Positions 22,215 to 34,279 are shown, numbered from the stretch's first letter. The stretch is DNA of 64,000 bases from Gonatopus flavifemur (GCA_018340375.1 JAFFJZ010000007.1:24960001-25024000), one strand, 5' to 3'. Notes: generated by a model not told the origin, from the sequence alone. Numbers and translations: made by a program.

Positions 22215-25200
22215 TTATACATTAGCAATAACTGCATGTGAATTATCATCGTCTTCGTCTTCGTCCTCGTCCTTTTTCGTTTCCTCTGTTGTGGATTTCT
22301 TCTCTTCAGGCAGATAATGCTCGAGATCTAGTTTGAGATTTTCGGTGGATGGAGGACTTCTCAGAGCCAGCCTAATAAAAAAATCAAATTATATTGATAA
22401 TCCATGAATTAAGGGGATACTAGCTTGGGTATCGGATCTCTTTGTCTATTTAATGATTCCGTCTCTTTTTAATCAATGGTGAGAATTAACATGCTAGTAT
22501 CTCCTTAGCCTGGGGATTATACTTAGTCAGGATTTTTTTCAATTCCATTTTCAATCAAGTATACATATTCAATCAAGTATACACACAAAAAATTTCAAGT
22601 CAATCCGATAAATATTTTCGAAATTATACGGACGTTTGAAAAGATGTTCTACTATGTGTAATGGGTTTTTTAAATTTTGAATGCATTTTCGTGTTGAAAT
22701 TGTGTTTTCAAAGTCGGGGAGCACGATTTCTCAAACACGGCTCAACCGATTGGTCTGAAATTCTAACACAATCTTCTCAGATATATTCTTCAGAGGTTGA
22801 TCGAAGGAACAAGATTTCCGATAATTGCTTCTATTTTTTTCTAACAATTGTGGTCGAAAATCGGAATTTTTTCATTTTGGAGCCGCCATTTTGTGAATAA
22901 TCCAATTTTCGAGTATTCCTTCGATCAGTCCCCGGATTTATCTATCCATCAAGCGAATCTTTTGGATTTTTTGATTTTGAATGATTAAGCCAGATATATC
23001 GTGCTCACCGCCAGACACCTTTTGTTGGAGGTCTTCCAGGAGACTGTCCACGGAAACAGTGTAACTCGATATTAAAAAAAAAAAAAAATTAAAACTACGT
23101 GTATTGATACTTCTTGTATTCGTTGAATAAAATCCCTTTTCAGGAAAAAATTCGTAAAAAAACGCCTGTTTTCGGCATTACAACTGAGTACAACCCCTTG
23201 AAAATGAAAATGGAATATTACTTTTTCAAAATATTCTAACCTTGTGATAAATGGACCTTCGCGTTTAGGTCTCACTTCGTTAACACTTTTCAGAACATCG
23301 ATGAAATTTTCTTCGAGTTTTTCAATCTCCATATCCAGCTGCAATACGGAAGATGAACAAATTTTATATATAATCTGCAATCATGTATTTACTGAAAGCT
23401 CACCGTTCCAAATGGTGTATTAATTATTCCATAATCTTTCTTCAAATCGTGTGGTTTGGCGGTATATGTAACACCTTTAACGAAATTTTCAACCACTTCG
23501 CCTATATTTGGACCCATAGTACCTAAAATAAATCAAATATTGAAGATAATCCCTCGCAAAGCAATTATTCAAATATAAAGAATGATGATAAGTTTTAAAA
23601 TTTACCTGCTTGTGCATTGGGAAACCTTTTTCTCATAAGTCCTCTTATAGGTAATAAATCTGGCAAAATATCAATACTTGCGACTAGGTATTCATATTCT
23701 TTGAGCAACAATTCTCCCGATTGAATAGCTTTTATCAGATCAGCCCCTCCAACTTCCGCAGCTCCAGCCTCCTTAGCCAACTGTTGTTCTTCAGTAGTTT
23801 TACAGAATGCTAATATTTTTCTGCTTATACCATGATCAAAACCATGTTTTATAAGAGCTATTCGTGAGAATTCCTCAATTAGTTTCGTTTTTTTTTCACC
23901 CTAAATATTGCAGAAAAAAAATTAATGAGAAACACGGGTAATAAAAAAATATTATCTTGTCAAAATGAAATTGTGGTAATAATACTCACAGTTAAATCTA
24001 ATTCTATATACGCATTGATGAATGCATTTGGTGAATTGAGTATGGTTGGATGATGTATTTGTCTGTGGGCTTTCACAGCTTCTTCAAAAGTATAAATCCT
24101 CCATTTATAAAACTTGGTGAAGAAAACATTATCGTGCGGCTCTGTTAAATGATCGTCCGACGGTCGAACGATTTGTGCTTTCCCTCTCAATTTATCTAAT
24201 CTATTAAAAAATTAATTGATTAATATAAAATATTCTTGAAACCATTGGTACAATTCGATTGACGTACCTGGCCAATTTCCTCAAATGCGACGGAACGTAA
24301 CCAACTTTTTCTATTACTTTTTCTACTTTTCTCTTGGCTTTTGCTTTTCTCGCCTTTTCTCTTGTGCCTTTTCTGGCAGCATAATTCCGTATTTGCATGA
24401 AGGGATCGAGAGCAACTGTACAGCTGACAGCATGTTTGTATATGGAATTACAGCCATTGAAGATTCTTCCTAGAGATTCATTCAAATTGATTACATTAGT
24501 TGAATTTATAATTACATATTCACTTTATTGAAGTATGTATATCAGTGAAAGGAAGAGAAATATTGAGTAATTGGTCTTCTTAATTCTTCTTAATTGACGA
24601 TCACAAATACAAACATGAAAATTGAATATGAAAAAATCAATTGTCTGGAATGAAATATAGCGATGAAATTTGTTATTTCGAAGTGTAGACATTTCGGTAT
24701 TTTTGCATGCAATTACAGATTCATTTCGATAAATGATTCAAATTCCAATGACATGAATACCAGGGATCTTATACAGATATTTTTTGGTTCAAGACCGTCA
24801 GTGTTTGTAGCTTATGTAAGAATTCAAAACACTGTGTTGCTTAGTTGTATTTCTAAGCCTCTTGGAAAAATTGTGATTTCTACAAGGTCTTTCAAAATTT
24901 TGTAGATCGTTCAAGCAAGTTCTTCCAATTTGTAGTATAAGATGTTTTATGATTTAGTTTGTGAGATATTTGAAACTGTGCTGAAAATATACTATGTATT
25001 GCCATAATATGTATTGAATCTAACTCTGAATATCTCAGAAACTAGATGGTAAAATGTTTTATACTGTGAATCAAATTGGAAATACTTTATACAAAACAAT
25101 TTATAAAGATTTGCAGAACTTTGTAAGAAATTTTCATAACTTTTTCATAAGAGAGCTAACAATGTAATGTAACTGTCTCAATATTGGCAAGTTATTGCAA

Positions 25201-25962
25201 CAATAGAAAATTACCATTTTATTTGCAAAGATGTTGAGGTAAATGATGCAATTTTTCATACTAAAAACAGACCTCTGTGCTAATATGCAACAAACTATGG
25301 AAAAACTTTTGGAATATTACCACGCTGAGCATAGGAACGAAAATTACCTATGCTCAGCGAGGGATTTTTACAGCGAAATTGTCATTTTACCACTTTCTGT
25401 GATTTTATCAGGCTCAGCATAGGAAACTTGATTACCTACACTGAGCGTGACATTTTAACAACTCCATGTAAAATTCCTATGCCGAGCATATAATAAATAC
25501 AATTTGGAAATGATATGTACAAATTTTGTCCAAGTTTCACCAACATAGTACAATTTCACACCCTTGAAACTGTGATTCCACAATGCTTCGCATAGTAATA
25601 TTACAAAAATTTCCTCTTTAATAATACAATCAAAATTTGTAAAGTTCGTTTCATTTTTCACAATGTACGAAATTACCAAAAGGTGTGAAAACAAGTGATT
25701 TAATTTTTCGTAGTGTTAAAATTTTGGGAAGAATTGAATTTATTGATCATTTGAATAATACATGAATCTGTGTAAAAATCTTGTATCGGGGATTAGGAAT
25801 ATAAAAAAAATTTGTCTCAATTCAATAACCTCCATATAGAAAATGTTAAATTTGAGATTAGAAAATATCAAAGCTTTCTTGTCATGTGATTGAAGAAGAG
25901 GAACAAAGATGTTTATTTCGAACAATTTAATTGAATCTATTACCTGTGAACGCAATAGCCAT
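22215..25962 (-). CDS. mRpL1: Mitochondrial large-subunit ribosomal protein uL1m (MRPL1)
   Basis: There are seven coding exons on the minus strand: 25944-25962, 24268-24469, 23990-24200, 23606-23900, 23404-23522, 23241-23338 and 22215-22371. All junctions are GT-AG and in phase, giving 366 residues. The N-terminus MAIAFTGRIFNG...is short and uncharged, fitting a mitochondrial import signal. YAARKGTREKARKAKAKRK is the typical insect MRPL1 basic segment. The L1 domain follows from about residue 75 to 320, with AKEAGAAEVGGADLIKAIQSGE and LMRKRFPNAQAGTMGPNIGEVV. The tail is very acidic (DEDEDEDDD). The role is in the L1 stalk of the mitoribosome. The 19-nt first coding exon is assigned from the ATG GCT ATT GCG TTC ACA G/gtaata match to the exon 2 phase and is the least certain part. 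Intron 1 is 1.47 kb and the others are 67-1000 bp. Confidence 0.92.
22413..22504. repeat. GGGGATACTAGC mini-hairpin in an mRpL1 intron
   Basis: TTAA then GGGGATACTAGC at the left, and GCTAGTATCTCC then TTAG at the right. It is the same end type as 54677-55554 and 614-822. It lies in the last intron of mRpL1. Confidence 0.55.
25321..25495. repeat. CTCAGCATAGGAA word cluster in mRpL1 intron 1
   Basis: CGCTGAGCATAGGAACGAAAA pairs with TTACCTATGCTCAGCG. Further copies, GGCTCAGCATAGGAAAC and CCTATGCCGAGCATA, follow. This is word-repeat structure without clear terminal repeats. Confidence 0.5.
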
Positions 25963-26132
25963 GTTCAATGATTTTTAATTGAAAATCTTGCGGCTATCAG
26001 CATGTATCAACAGTAGCCATTACATAAAGATCTGTTTATATAATACTACACATGAATCTGTAAGCCTGAACGTAAGTGGTAAGTTGTATACGCACTACAG
26101 TGGGTGGGTGAATTTAATCCCTTGGTAACAGT

Positions 26133-26400
26133 ACCCAGATAACACACGAAGAATTCATTTTCATGAACAAGAATAGAATTCTTCAAGAAGTCTTTTCGAA
26201 ATAATGAATTCATATAGAGCTCTGGAGGAGTTCAATGGTTGGGACATTAACGAGTTCTTTGAGAATGCTGAAAGTATTGTTTGAGTACTCTCAACGAACT
26301 CGTTGATATCCCAAACATTAAACTCCTCCCGAGTTCTTTATGAATTCATTAGTTCGCAAAGAGTTATAGAAGAATTCTATTCTTGTTTTTGAAGAAGAAT
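26133..26400. repeat. CCCAGATAACAC element with GAATTC words, copy 1
   Basis: It starts CCCAGATAACACACGAAGAA. ACAAGAATAGAATTCTTC and AATGAATTCATATAGAGCTC are mirrored on the right side. The central CATTAACGAGTTCTTTGAGA is inverted as well. The right terminus is decayed. It is collinear with 29234-29516 and 31468-31740. Confidence 0.78.
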
Positions 26401-26431
26401 TGAAAAATCCAAAATTTGTGAATTATGGCAT

Positions 26432-26542
26432 CCCACACAGAGCACATCAATTTAGAAAGAGTTCATGATGAATTGGCTTGGAACTATATGAACTTAAAAA
26501 AAACACATTGAAAACTCTTTTTAAATTGTAGTGCTGTGTGGG
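26432..26542. repeat. CCCACACAG...CTGTGTGGG MITE, 111 bp
   Basis: The CCCACACAGAGCACATCAAT left end and GTAGTGCTGTGTGGG right end are flanked by AT on both sides. GAGTTCATG / complement lies inside. Confidence 0.78.
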
Positions 26543-27246
26543 ATAGTTTTCCACAACTCATTAAAAGTAGCAGGAAACGGATTAAACCCATACAGCACAA
26601 GAGTTCCTGCAAAGAGCTCCCATTATGCTAATCAATATGTATTCATTATGAATATTTTGAATTCAAAATGAACTCTTAATGAACAACTTGATGTTCAGAA
26701 AGAATTCATGTCGAGATTTTATAACGAATTCTGCGGGCATTCGATAGGTTCTCATTTTGAATTCATTGAATCCCCATCCCGGATAGCATCGGGAGATTTT
26801 CAGGGACATACAAATGTTCCGTAATGTTCTATTTATCTTCACCAAGCGTCTTTTGGGGATGTGTTCAATAAAGGTGTCAATGACGTTCTGCGATACTACA
26901 CATATGTTTGTAAAGGTTAGTTTCCATGAAAGTACGTTTGGGAAACATACTAAGGACGTTCCGTGTGAGATGAAAAGAACGTACCGGGAGCGTATTCGAG
27001 TGCACTAAAAATGGAGGTTTTCTGAACATATCAAAACCTACTCCCCGGACATCGAGCCGCGCAGAACGTAGGTTATGTTGCTAAAACGTTCAGAAGACTT
27101 CTGATGTTATCTGGGATTGAATTCATTATTGGTTGCGTAATGAGGACTATTCAAGAAGTATTTGGAAAGTTTTTATATATTCAAATTGATCTTTGTGCTG
27201 GCTGGGAATCCACCCACTGTACAATGTCCTGAGGTACGTTCTCTTG

Positions 27247-27582
27247 GTAGAGTATCATAATACCGAATGTCCATATTCCCGAATGCTCATAGTACCGAAT
27301 GCTCATAAGACCGAATGTGCATAGTTCCGAATAAAAAAATATGAATTTCAAAATAAATAAAAAAATGGACCATTTCTGTCATAAAACACTAGTCGTTCCC
27401 ACATGATATGCGTAAACGAATCATTTTTTATGACGGAAGTGGCGGATTTTTGGATTCATTTCAAAATTTATATTTTTTTACTCGAGACTATGCACATTCG
27501 GTCTTATGAACATTTGGTACTATGAGCATTCCGGAATATGAACATTCGGTACTATGACACATTCGGTATTATGATACTCTAC
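27247..27582. repeat. GTAGAGTATCATAATACCGAATG hairpin with iterated CATAGTACCGAATG
   Basis: Both arms consist of tandem 14-16-bp words: CATAATACCGAATGTC, CATAGTACCGAATGCT, CATAAGACCGAATGTG on the left, and their complements on the right. The AT-rich centre also folds. The ends are GTAGAG / CTCTAC. Relatives with altered words lie at 28515-28700 and at 31395-31430. Confidence 0.75.
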
Positions 27583-27625
27583 CCGTTCTCTTATCTTTAC
27601 TCGGGTAATGTCATTGAGCTCTATA

Positions 27626-27939
27626 CAGGGTGTCCCAGAACAAAGTATCAACATTTCACCAGCGTATTCCTGAGAGAAAACTGAACAACTTTTCCATTCG
27701 ACATTTTTCGATCCGAAGCTTGATTTTTGAGTTATAAACAAAATAAGTTTACCATTCACGTGGCAAGTACATCGGCTAGTCAAATGATCGAAGAGTATAC
27801 TTATGTAGTATCCACTTGATTCGTTGGAATCAACTCTGAAACTAAGCCTCGGATCAAAAAATGGTAAATGGAGAAGTTGTTCAGTTTTCTCTCAGGAACA
27901 CGCTGATGAAAGGTCGATACTTTGTTCTAGGACCCCCTG
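27626..27939. repeat. CAGGGTGTCCCAGAAC element
   Basis: CAGGGTGTCCCAGAACAAAG is mirrored by CTTTGTTCTAGGACCCCCTG. TATA flanks both ends. Long arms include TCTGAGAGAAAACTGAACAA-type text. This is a Tc1/mariner-like MITE end; elements of this wording are common in arthropods. Confidence 0.75.
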
Positions 27940-27966
27940 TATACATAATGGAGTGAGCGCATCAAT

Positions 27967-28104
27967 AGCTAAGTTCGTTTAGTGGTCTCTCAAGTTATCC
28001 CAACTCGCTCCAAGTATTTTGGATTCACTATTTCGGGTTATAGAAACGAAATGATTGGTTTGGTACGAGCGGAGCAACTCAAAACACGTAGAAAGAACCT
28101 ATTG
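27967..28104. repeat. AGCTAAGTTCGTTTA hairpin, copy 1
   Basis: CCCAACTCGCTCCAAGTATT ... GGTACGAGCGGAGCAACTC folds back. GTAGAAAGAACCTATT mirrors the left end. It is collinear with 29925-30066. Confidence 0.7.
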
Positions 28105-28229
28105 TACGACCTTGAAACGTAGAAAAGGATGTTGCGATGTGGAATAAAACAAGACAGAATCTCCATCGCTTGATTTTCTGTCTTCTGTTTCGCGTTGAAT
28201 AAACAAAGATGAAATCTCCACCGTTCAAA

Positions 28230-28251
28230 TCTCTCTCTCTCTCTCTCTCTC
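28230..28251. repeat. (CT)n microsatellite
   Basis: There are about 11 uninterrupted CT units. Confidence 0.9.
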
Positions 28252-28294
28252 GTCAGCAGTTTTGAGAATCGTGCGTTCACTCCAGTATGTATAA

Positions 28295-28512
28295 TAGAGC
28301 CAGAGATAAGTTGGAGAGATTGCTAACGATATATGAAAACTATGGTCCATTTTCTGATTGATGGTATCACGTTTTACGTCTATCCTTCCATGCTGATTGA
28401 CCTAGAACAAAAATTCAACCAATCACATAATATTCTTCAAAAGAAAAAAACGTGATACGGACCATGATTTTAACATTGCGTTAGCAATCTCTCCAATTCA
28501 TCTCTGATAGAG
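28295..28512. repeat. Hairpin, GAGAGATTGCTAACG arms
   Basis: CAGAGAT.A.TTGGAGAGATTGCTAACG at the left is inverted at the right (GCGTTAGCAATCTCTCCAA). ATGGTCC / GGACCAT and ATCACGTTTT / complement lie further in. Confidence 0.7.
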
Positions 28513-28514
28513 CT

Positions 28515-28700
28515 CAATGCTGTGCATAACCCCGAGAGTTCATAGTCCCAAAAAAAATGATAGAATTTAATATAAATCAAGTATTTAGCCACTTTCATCA
28601 TAAAGAATGTTTTGTTCCCACATAATACCCATCAACTTGATTTATATTTAATTTTTATAATTTTTTTTTGGCACTATGAACTTTCGGGATCATGACACTT
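28515..28700. repeat. Degenerate relative of the CATAGTACCGAATG element
   Basis: GAGAGTTCATAGTCCCAAAA and TTTTGGCACTATGAACTTTC mirror each other around TATAAATCAAGT / complement. The word is shifted to TTCATAGTCCC instead of ATAGTACCGAATG. Confidence 0.5.
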
Positions 28701-29233
28701 TGGGACTACTCAGAGAGCACAAGAAGTTCCATAACAATTCGAAAGAAATTAGGGATTCTCGAAGAAAATTCTTCAAGGATATCGAAAGTAATCGAATGAA
28801 TACTCGCAGAGTACTTAGAGAGCTCGCAAATGTCTGAAGTATATGACTCTTTTGGAATGATTTTTCCGATCAAATGTAATACTTTTGAAAGCCATCGCAG
28901 AATTGTTGAAGTTCCCCCAATACCATAAGAAGAGCTTAAAATATACAATCGGAATTCTTATCCTAAGCAGCCGAAAAGTTCAAAGAGAGTTCAAGAAATG
29001 ACCCATAATGAATTTTGAAAAATCGATGAAATGAATAAAATAGAATTTCAGTTATATTCAAATTATGAAGAAAAAATTACATAAAAACGTAAGCCTATGT
29101 TATGTAGAAATGATTTAATTGCTCACTCAAAAAAGATGCTACAGTACATTTTTTCAGTTTGTCACAAAAAGGTTACAACTTGGAAATCTTTCAAACTTCG
29201 TATTGAATTTCCAACATTCTATTTTTTTCAATA

Positions 29234-29516
29234 ACCCAGATAACACTCGAAGACCTTTTTCCGAAAACAAGAATAGAATTCTTCAAGAAATCTTTTCGAA
29301 GTAATGAATTCATATAGAGCTCTGAAGAAGTTCAATGTTTGGGACATTAACGAGTTCTTTGAGAATGCTGAAGGTATTGTTTCAGTACTCTCAAAGAACT
29401 CGTTAATGCCCCAAACATTGAGCTCCTCCAGAGCTCTATATGAATTCATTACTTCGAAAAGATTTCTTGAAGAATTCTATTCTTGTTTTCGGAAAAATAA
29501 TTCTCCGTGTGTTATC
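29234..29516. repeat. CCCAGATAACAC element with GAATTC words, copy 2
   Basis: It starts CCCAGATAACACTCGAAGA. AACAAGAATAGAATTCTTCA and its complement form the arms. It ends ...CCGTGTGTTATC. It is highly similar by eye to copy 1 at 26133. Confidence 0.8.
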
Positions 29517-29861
29517 ACGGAAGATGATAGTGGACAAAAATCTTCAGCGTTAAGTGATAGTATTGAGGATATTCAAGCATCAAAAGAAACAATCCAAGCG
29601 TTGATTTTTAATGCATAATAATGAAACCCCCAATTAGGGTTAAACAGTCTTTTATTGATTCCTGGTGAGTATAAAAGAATTTCAAAAAATCATAACCTCC
29701 GAATGTCCAAAATTCTTCATCGGTCTTTTCCCGATAATGACAAACCATAAGGAAACCGAATTTCATATTTAGAGTCTAATCTCAAGTATACACTGAATTA
29801 TTATCTATTTTCAATTTGAATTTATCCAGTAATTTATGAAAAAAGTCGGTGCAAATTTTAC

Positions 29862-30116
29862 CTGCTTGGAGCTTTCCGAAGTGTTTGACCCGGGGCGTCT
29901 GGGACGTGAACTACGGATTCCTATTAGCTAAGTTCGTTTACCGATGTCCCAAGTTACCCCAACTCGCTCCAAGTATTTTGGATTCGCTACTTCCAGTTTA
30001 AGCAACGAAATGATTGGTTTGGTACAAGTTGGAGCAACTCAGGGCACGTAGAACGAACGAACCTATTGATTCATTTCACGCCCCTGACGCCCCGGGTCAC
30101 ACACTTCGGAAAGCGA
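29862..30116. repeat. Hairpin interrupted by a second hairpin
   Basis: The outer arms GCTTTCCGAAGTGTTTGACCC / GGGTCACACACTTCGGAAAGC and GGGGCGTC / GACGCCCC are split by 29925-30066. That inner piece is copy 2 of the AGCTAAGTTCGTTTA hairpin at 27967 and has its own folded arms. Confidence 0.7.
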
Positions 30117-30150
30117 TTTTTATATATCGATTTTATATAAAGCGGTCTTT

Positions 30151-30261
30151 AAATAAAACGGAAAATTAATCGAAATCAAAGCGTAATTGACCTTCAATCT
30201 ATACATCTTTACAGTAAAAAGTTGAATAAGCTTTGATTTCGATTAATTTTCCATTTTATTT
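30151..30261. repeat. Near-perfect 110-bp hairpin
   Basis: AAATAAAACGGAAAATTAATC and GATTAATTTTCCATTTTATTT are the arms, with CGAAATCAAAGC / GCTTTGATTTCG next. Just downstream, 30280-30370 repeats TCGGGCTTA-type words. Confidence 0.7.
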
Positions 30262-30482
30262 GGTTATATTTTTATAACTAGTCGGGTCAACTTTCATTCG
30301 GGTTATAATCCGGTCGGGCTTAAGTGCCATTCGGGCTTATTACCAGTCGGGCTTATCGCATACTATCCTATGTGTTCGTAAAAAAGTTGAAAAGAATTCG
30401 AAAAAAATGGTTTATTCAGAATACTTTTTAAGAACACTTTTCGATCTGTTTTCGAACATATGTGCTGTGTGGGTATATGTCA

Positions 30483-31376
30483 CTCACGGGATCAGAGCTG
30501 CCAAATGGGAATTGCCGTTGAGGGAAACAGTACCCCCACCATCGTCCATATACACTCACACAGCACCACAGTCCCCAAAGAATTTATAAAGAATTCTTAC
30601 TGAACTGATTGTGTGCTTTATAATTTCTTTGAGAGGTTTTCTGGGACTGTGGTGCTGTGAAGGCATACTTTCACCTCCATACAAAACCTATACACGAATG
30701 TAACTCATATACATGGGACTATAATGGGGGGTACACTTCCCCTCAACGGCAATGCCCATTTGGGGTGTTTACGGCAAATGATCGGTTCAGGTTCATCCCT
30801 CGACAGTGGTACTCAATTACGAAAATTTCTAGAATTGATCGGATCAGTGATCCTGTCCTGTCTTACAAGGCGGTGTGAACGTATCTTCATGAAATAAAGC
30901 GGGAAACTGGAAGTGAAAGATAATTAGGTGGCATTAATTAATATTTATAAAATTTGAAGGTACAAATTATTATCTTCGTGCTAAAAAGTAATTTCAAATT
31001 GTTTTGTTAAGCCAATATTGATGAAAATACTTGATTATTCATTAAGAAAGGAGTTCTAACCTTAAATTCACAAAATAAATTAAGATAATTTTTATGTATT
31101 GCTTTTGTGACAATAAAGTGAATTACTACTAAATATATAAGATCAATGTTTCAAAGTGACGAATTATTTCAAATATTATTTTATTAATGTTCACAAAGCT
31201 TGAGAAAATCAAATTTTCATCCGTAGAATGCCATTGAACACGTTCACGTTATACCCAGCAATACCCAGCAATGACTTGTAAGATAGGACGGATCACTGAT
31301 CCGATCAATTCTAGAAATTTTCGTAATTGAGTACCACTGTCTAGGGATAAACCTGAACCGATCATTTGCCGTAAAA
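30483..31376. repeat. Two interlocked inverted-arm pairs
   Basis: 30485-30545 (CCAAATGGGAATTGCCGTTGA) is inverted at 30720-30762. 30757-30876 (ACGGCAAATGATCGGTTCAGG ... AGAATTGATCGGATCAGTGATCC) is inverted at 31268-31376. A CACAGCACCACAG mini-element (30549-30660) lies in the first loop. No genes. Confidence 0.6.
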
Positions 31377-31467
31377 ACCCTTGGTGGTTCTGGTCAGGAT
31401 TATGAACTTTCGGTATTATGATACTCTACTTTTTGGAACAATACGTCACATTATGTCAGAATATGCC

Positions 31468-31740
31468 CCCAGACAACACACAAAAAATTCTTTCTCGAGA
31501 ACAAGAATAGAATTCTTTAAAAACTCTTTTCTAACTAATGAATTCATAAAGACCTCTATAGGAGTTCAATGTTTGGGACATTGACAAGTTCTTTGAGAAT
31601 ACCGAAAATGTTGCTTAAGCACTCTGAAAGAACTCTTCGATATCCCAAATATTGAACTCCTCTAGAGACTTTATGAATTCATTAGTTTCAAAAGAGTTCT
31701 TAAAGAATTCTATTCTTGTTCTCAAACACGTGTTCTTTGA
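31468..31740. repeat. CCCAGACAACAC element with GAATTC words, copy 3
   Basis: CCCAGACAACACACAAAAAA, then ACAAGAATAGAATTCTTTAA, then TTCAATGTTTGGGACATTGA, all mirrored on the right. It is more diverged than copies 1 and 2. Confidence 0.75.
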
Positions 31741-32340
31741 GTGCGATATGGAGTTATTTTTGTCCAAAATTTGAATTGATGATAATTTTCTTTTCCTGAA
31801 ATTTCATTGCAATCAGACAGTCGTAAGAAATCATGAAAAATCATAATTTTTATATAGAAATCGGATAATGTTCAATCAAGCCATGAAAATAATTACCCCG
31901 CAAAATTTTTTTCATTCATTTCTTTTTTTATATTAGTTGTTATTATTTTGATTAATCCGATGTTTCACGCACGATGAAAACTTTTTTTATCGCCATCCTA
32001 ATTAGTGCGGAAACTGATTTATGTGTGAATTGAATCGCTGAATAACATTAAGAATGACCTTAAAATTTGTGTTCTTCGTATGATGCAGCATTTTACGTGA
32101 TACAATATGGCTAACGGAAATCAAAATTATGAAATTGAAATTTATATTATATTAATTATCGTCTGATTAAATCCTAAAATTTACTCTCAGTTCCTGCAAC
32201 ATCCTCATATTGAGAACCCAATTCAATTTTCATATAATAATTCATGCTGTTTTATCAACCTCACTAAAAAAATATTCGAATCGAATGAAGAAGTGTTGAA
32301 ATTTTAAATTCAGCGCTTTTAGATCGAAACAAGATGAATG
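31741..32340. other. Non-repetitive flank upstream of Sar1
   Basis: No exon or repeat boundary is recognised. It is likely 5' flanking sequence of the Sar1 gene. Confidence 0.35.
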
Positions 32341-32639
32341 ACGGAAGTAGACGTCACCAGTGCCAACTGCACCAGCCAACTCCTTGAATACATATAGCAC
32401 GTATAAAAATTTTTTTCTGTGGAAAGAAAACTACTTTCCTCGCGTATCCCGCAGTCCTCTTCACACATTTTTTTTCACACTGTGGATACGTCAAGAGTTG
32501 AGTGCCAATCTAACAGGTTTTACACAATTAAAGAAGATGCAAATCAATCTTTGACCTGTCAGTACAAGCTTGTACAATATTTTGTGTGTGTTGATGCAAT
32601 AGTGAGACAAATTTATAATAGTTAACTATTTTTATTATC

Positions 32640-33007
32640 GTCAAAGTGTGTGAGAAAAAAAAGAAATCTGGTGAGTCTCGGACGATTTATTCGTACTCCT
32701 TGATCATGTGATAACGGTTATTTTGATTCACGTTTTGCCAATAAAAATAATCTTTCTAGTCTGTTATGGTTAACGTTCGGTCGTTGGTCACCGAATGAGT
32801 TTTCATTTTCCAAGTTTTTGTTCAATTCCAATGTTCACCGATATTCTCAATTCAAAGGTTATTATGCACATTTGACGAGAATCGCTTCTTATTGTATTAT
32901 TTCAACACGTATGCAAACAATGATCCATCACTTCGTCGTTTTTGTTGCAGAGTCATTCGTGAACTAACCCACAGTGCATATCTCAAAACGTACTCGTAAT
33001 CGCAAAT
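32640..33007 (+). other. 5' UTR exons and intron of Sar1 (proposed)
   Basis: A good donor (AAATCTG/GTGAGT) ends at 32670 and a good acceptor (TTTTTGTTGCAG/AGTC) ends at 32950, just before the Sar1 ATG at 33008. This suggests a leader exon, a 280-bp leader intron and a 57-bp second UTR segment. It is inferred from splice signals only. Confidence 0.5.
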
Positions 33008-33929
33008 ATGTTTATTTTTGACTGGTTTGCTGGAATTTTAAATTATCTAGGTAAGTTTGGAATCATTTTAGCAGTTGTTTGAGATTATATCCTCAATTCG
33101 TGTGGACTTGGGGACAATTTAAATGAGTCATTCTCTTTGTGTACCAGGTCTATGGAAAAAAAGTGGAAAACTTTTATTCCTTGGCTTGGATAATGCAGGT
33201 AAAACTACGTTACTCCACATGCTGAAGGATGATCGTCTAGCACAACATGTGCCTACGTTACATCCAAGTAATTAACCTTTTTTTTTTATTAACTTATACC
33301 ATATAAATTAGACCCGACAAAAAAATTTGAATTACTTACATCTCTTATTATTATAGCATCCGAAGAATTATCTATCGGTAACATGAGGTTTACCACATTT
33401 GATTTGGGAGGTCACACTCAAGGTGAGAAATTTGGTTGGAATCGATGTAACGGATGTATCGAATTCATACCCTTGATCGTTATATACTATTACAGCTCGT
33501 AGAGTGTGGAGAGATTACTTTCCGGCGGTAGATGCTATAGTATTTTTGGTTGATGCCACTGATAAAGGAAGATTACCAGAATCGAGAGCCGAATTAGATG
33601 CCTTGTTAACCGACGAGCAACTTAGTACATGTCCAGTCCTTGTACTTGGTAACAAAATTGACAGACCGGAGGCAGCATCCGAAGATGAGCTTAGAAACTT
33701 TTTCAATCTCTTCGGTCAGACAACTGGGAAGGTAAAAACAGAATTGGGCTTTTGTTTCATTCATTCGATATACAAATAAAATTGACGGAGCTAACATGTA
33801 TTAAATTTCCAGGGTAAAATACCCCGCAGTGAGATCCCTGGCCGTCCATTGGAACTATTTATGTGTTCAGTTTTAAAAAGACAAGGTTATGGCGAGGGCT
33901 TCCGCTGGCTCGCTCAATACATTGACTGA
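33008..33929 (+). CDS. Sar1: COPII-coat small GTPase Sar1
   Basis: There are five coding exons: 33008-33050, 33148-33267, 33357-33422, 33496-33731 and 33813-33929. All junctions are GT-AG and in phase. The product is 193 residues, the usual Sar1 length. The amphipathic N-terminus [17 protein letters not shown] inserts into the ER membrane. The P-loop GLDNAGKT is at 27-34, switch I is around HVPTLHPTSE (48-57), switch II DLGGH at 70-74, the guanine-specificity NKID at 129-132, and [16 protein letters not shown] at the end. Family role: Sec12-activated Sar1-GTP recruits Sec23/24 and bends ER exit-site membrane. The sequence looks fully intact. It faces Hibch tail to tail across about 1 kb. Confidence 0.97.
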
Positions 33930-34279
33930 ACAATGATAATTATATTTTCAGCATTTTGATTTAAAAAACAAAAACGAATCATTCATTTATCATTTCCTCC
34001 TGATTCTTATCCCAATGGATGGTGTGTTTTTGCTACCAAAGGGGTATGTTTTGTCCTCAGTGTTCTTTCGAACAATAGAAAAGGAATGTTTTCATGAATT
34101 ATCAAAGAGGAACTAAAACGCTTCACAGCAATAGATCGCGACATAGTCAAAGGAGAAGTGAAACATTAAAAATCAGTTTTTATGTGAATTTCTTATATAC
34201 ATTCTTGAAATAATTGTTATTCTCTGCAAACTTTTCATGTTTCTGGGAATGAAGATCAGCGTTTTGATAAATCAAAGTT

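Noticed and set aside
29304..29618. 104-codon open frame
   Set aside because: It lies across the CCCAGATAACAC hairpin element and reads through its arms, so it is incidental.
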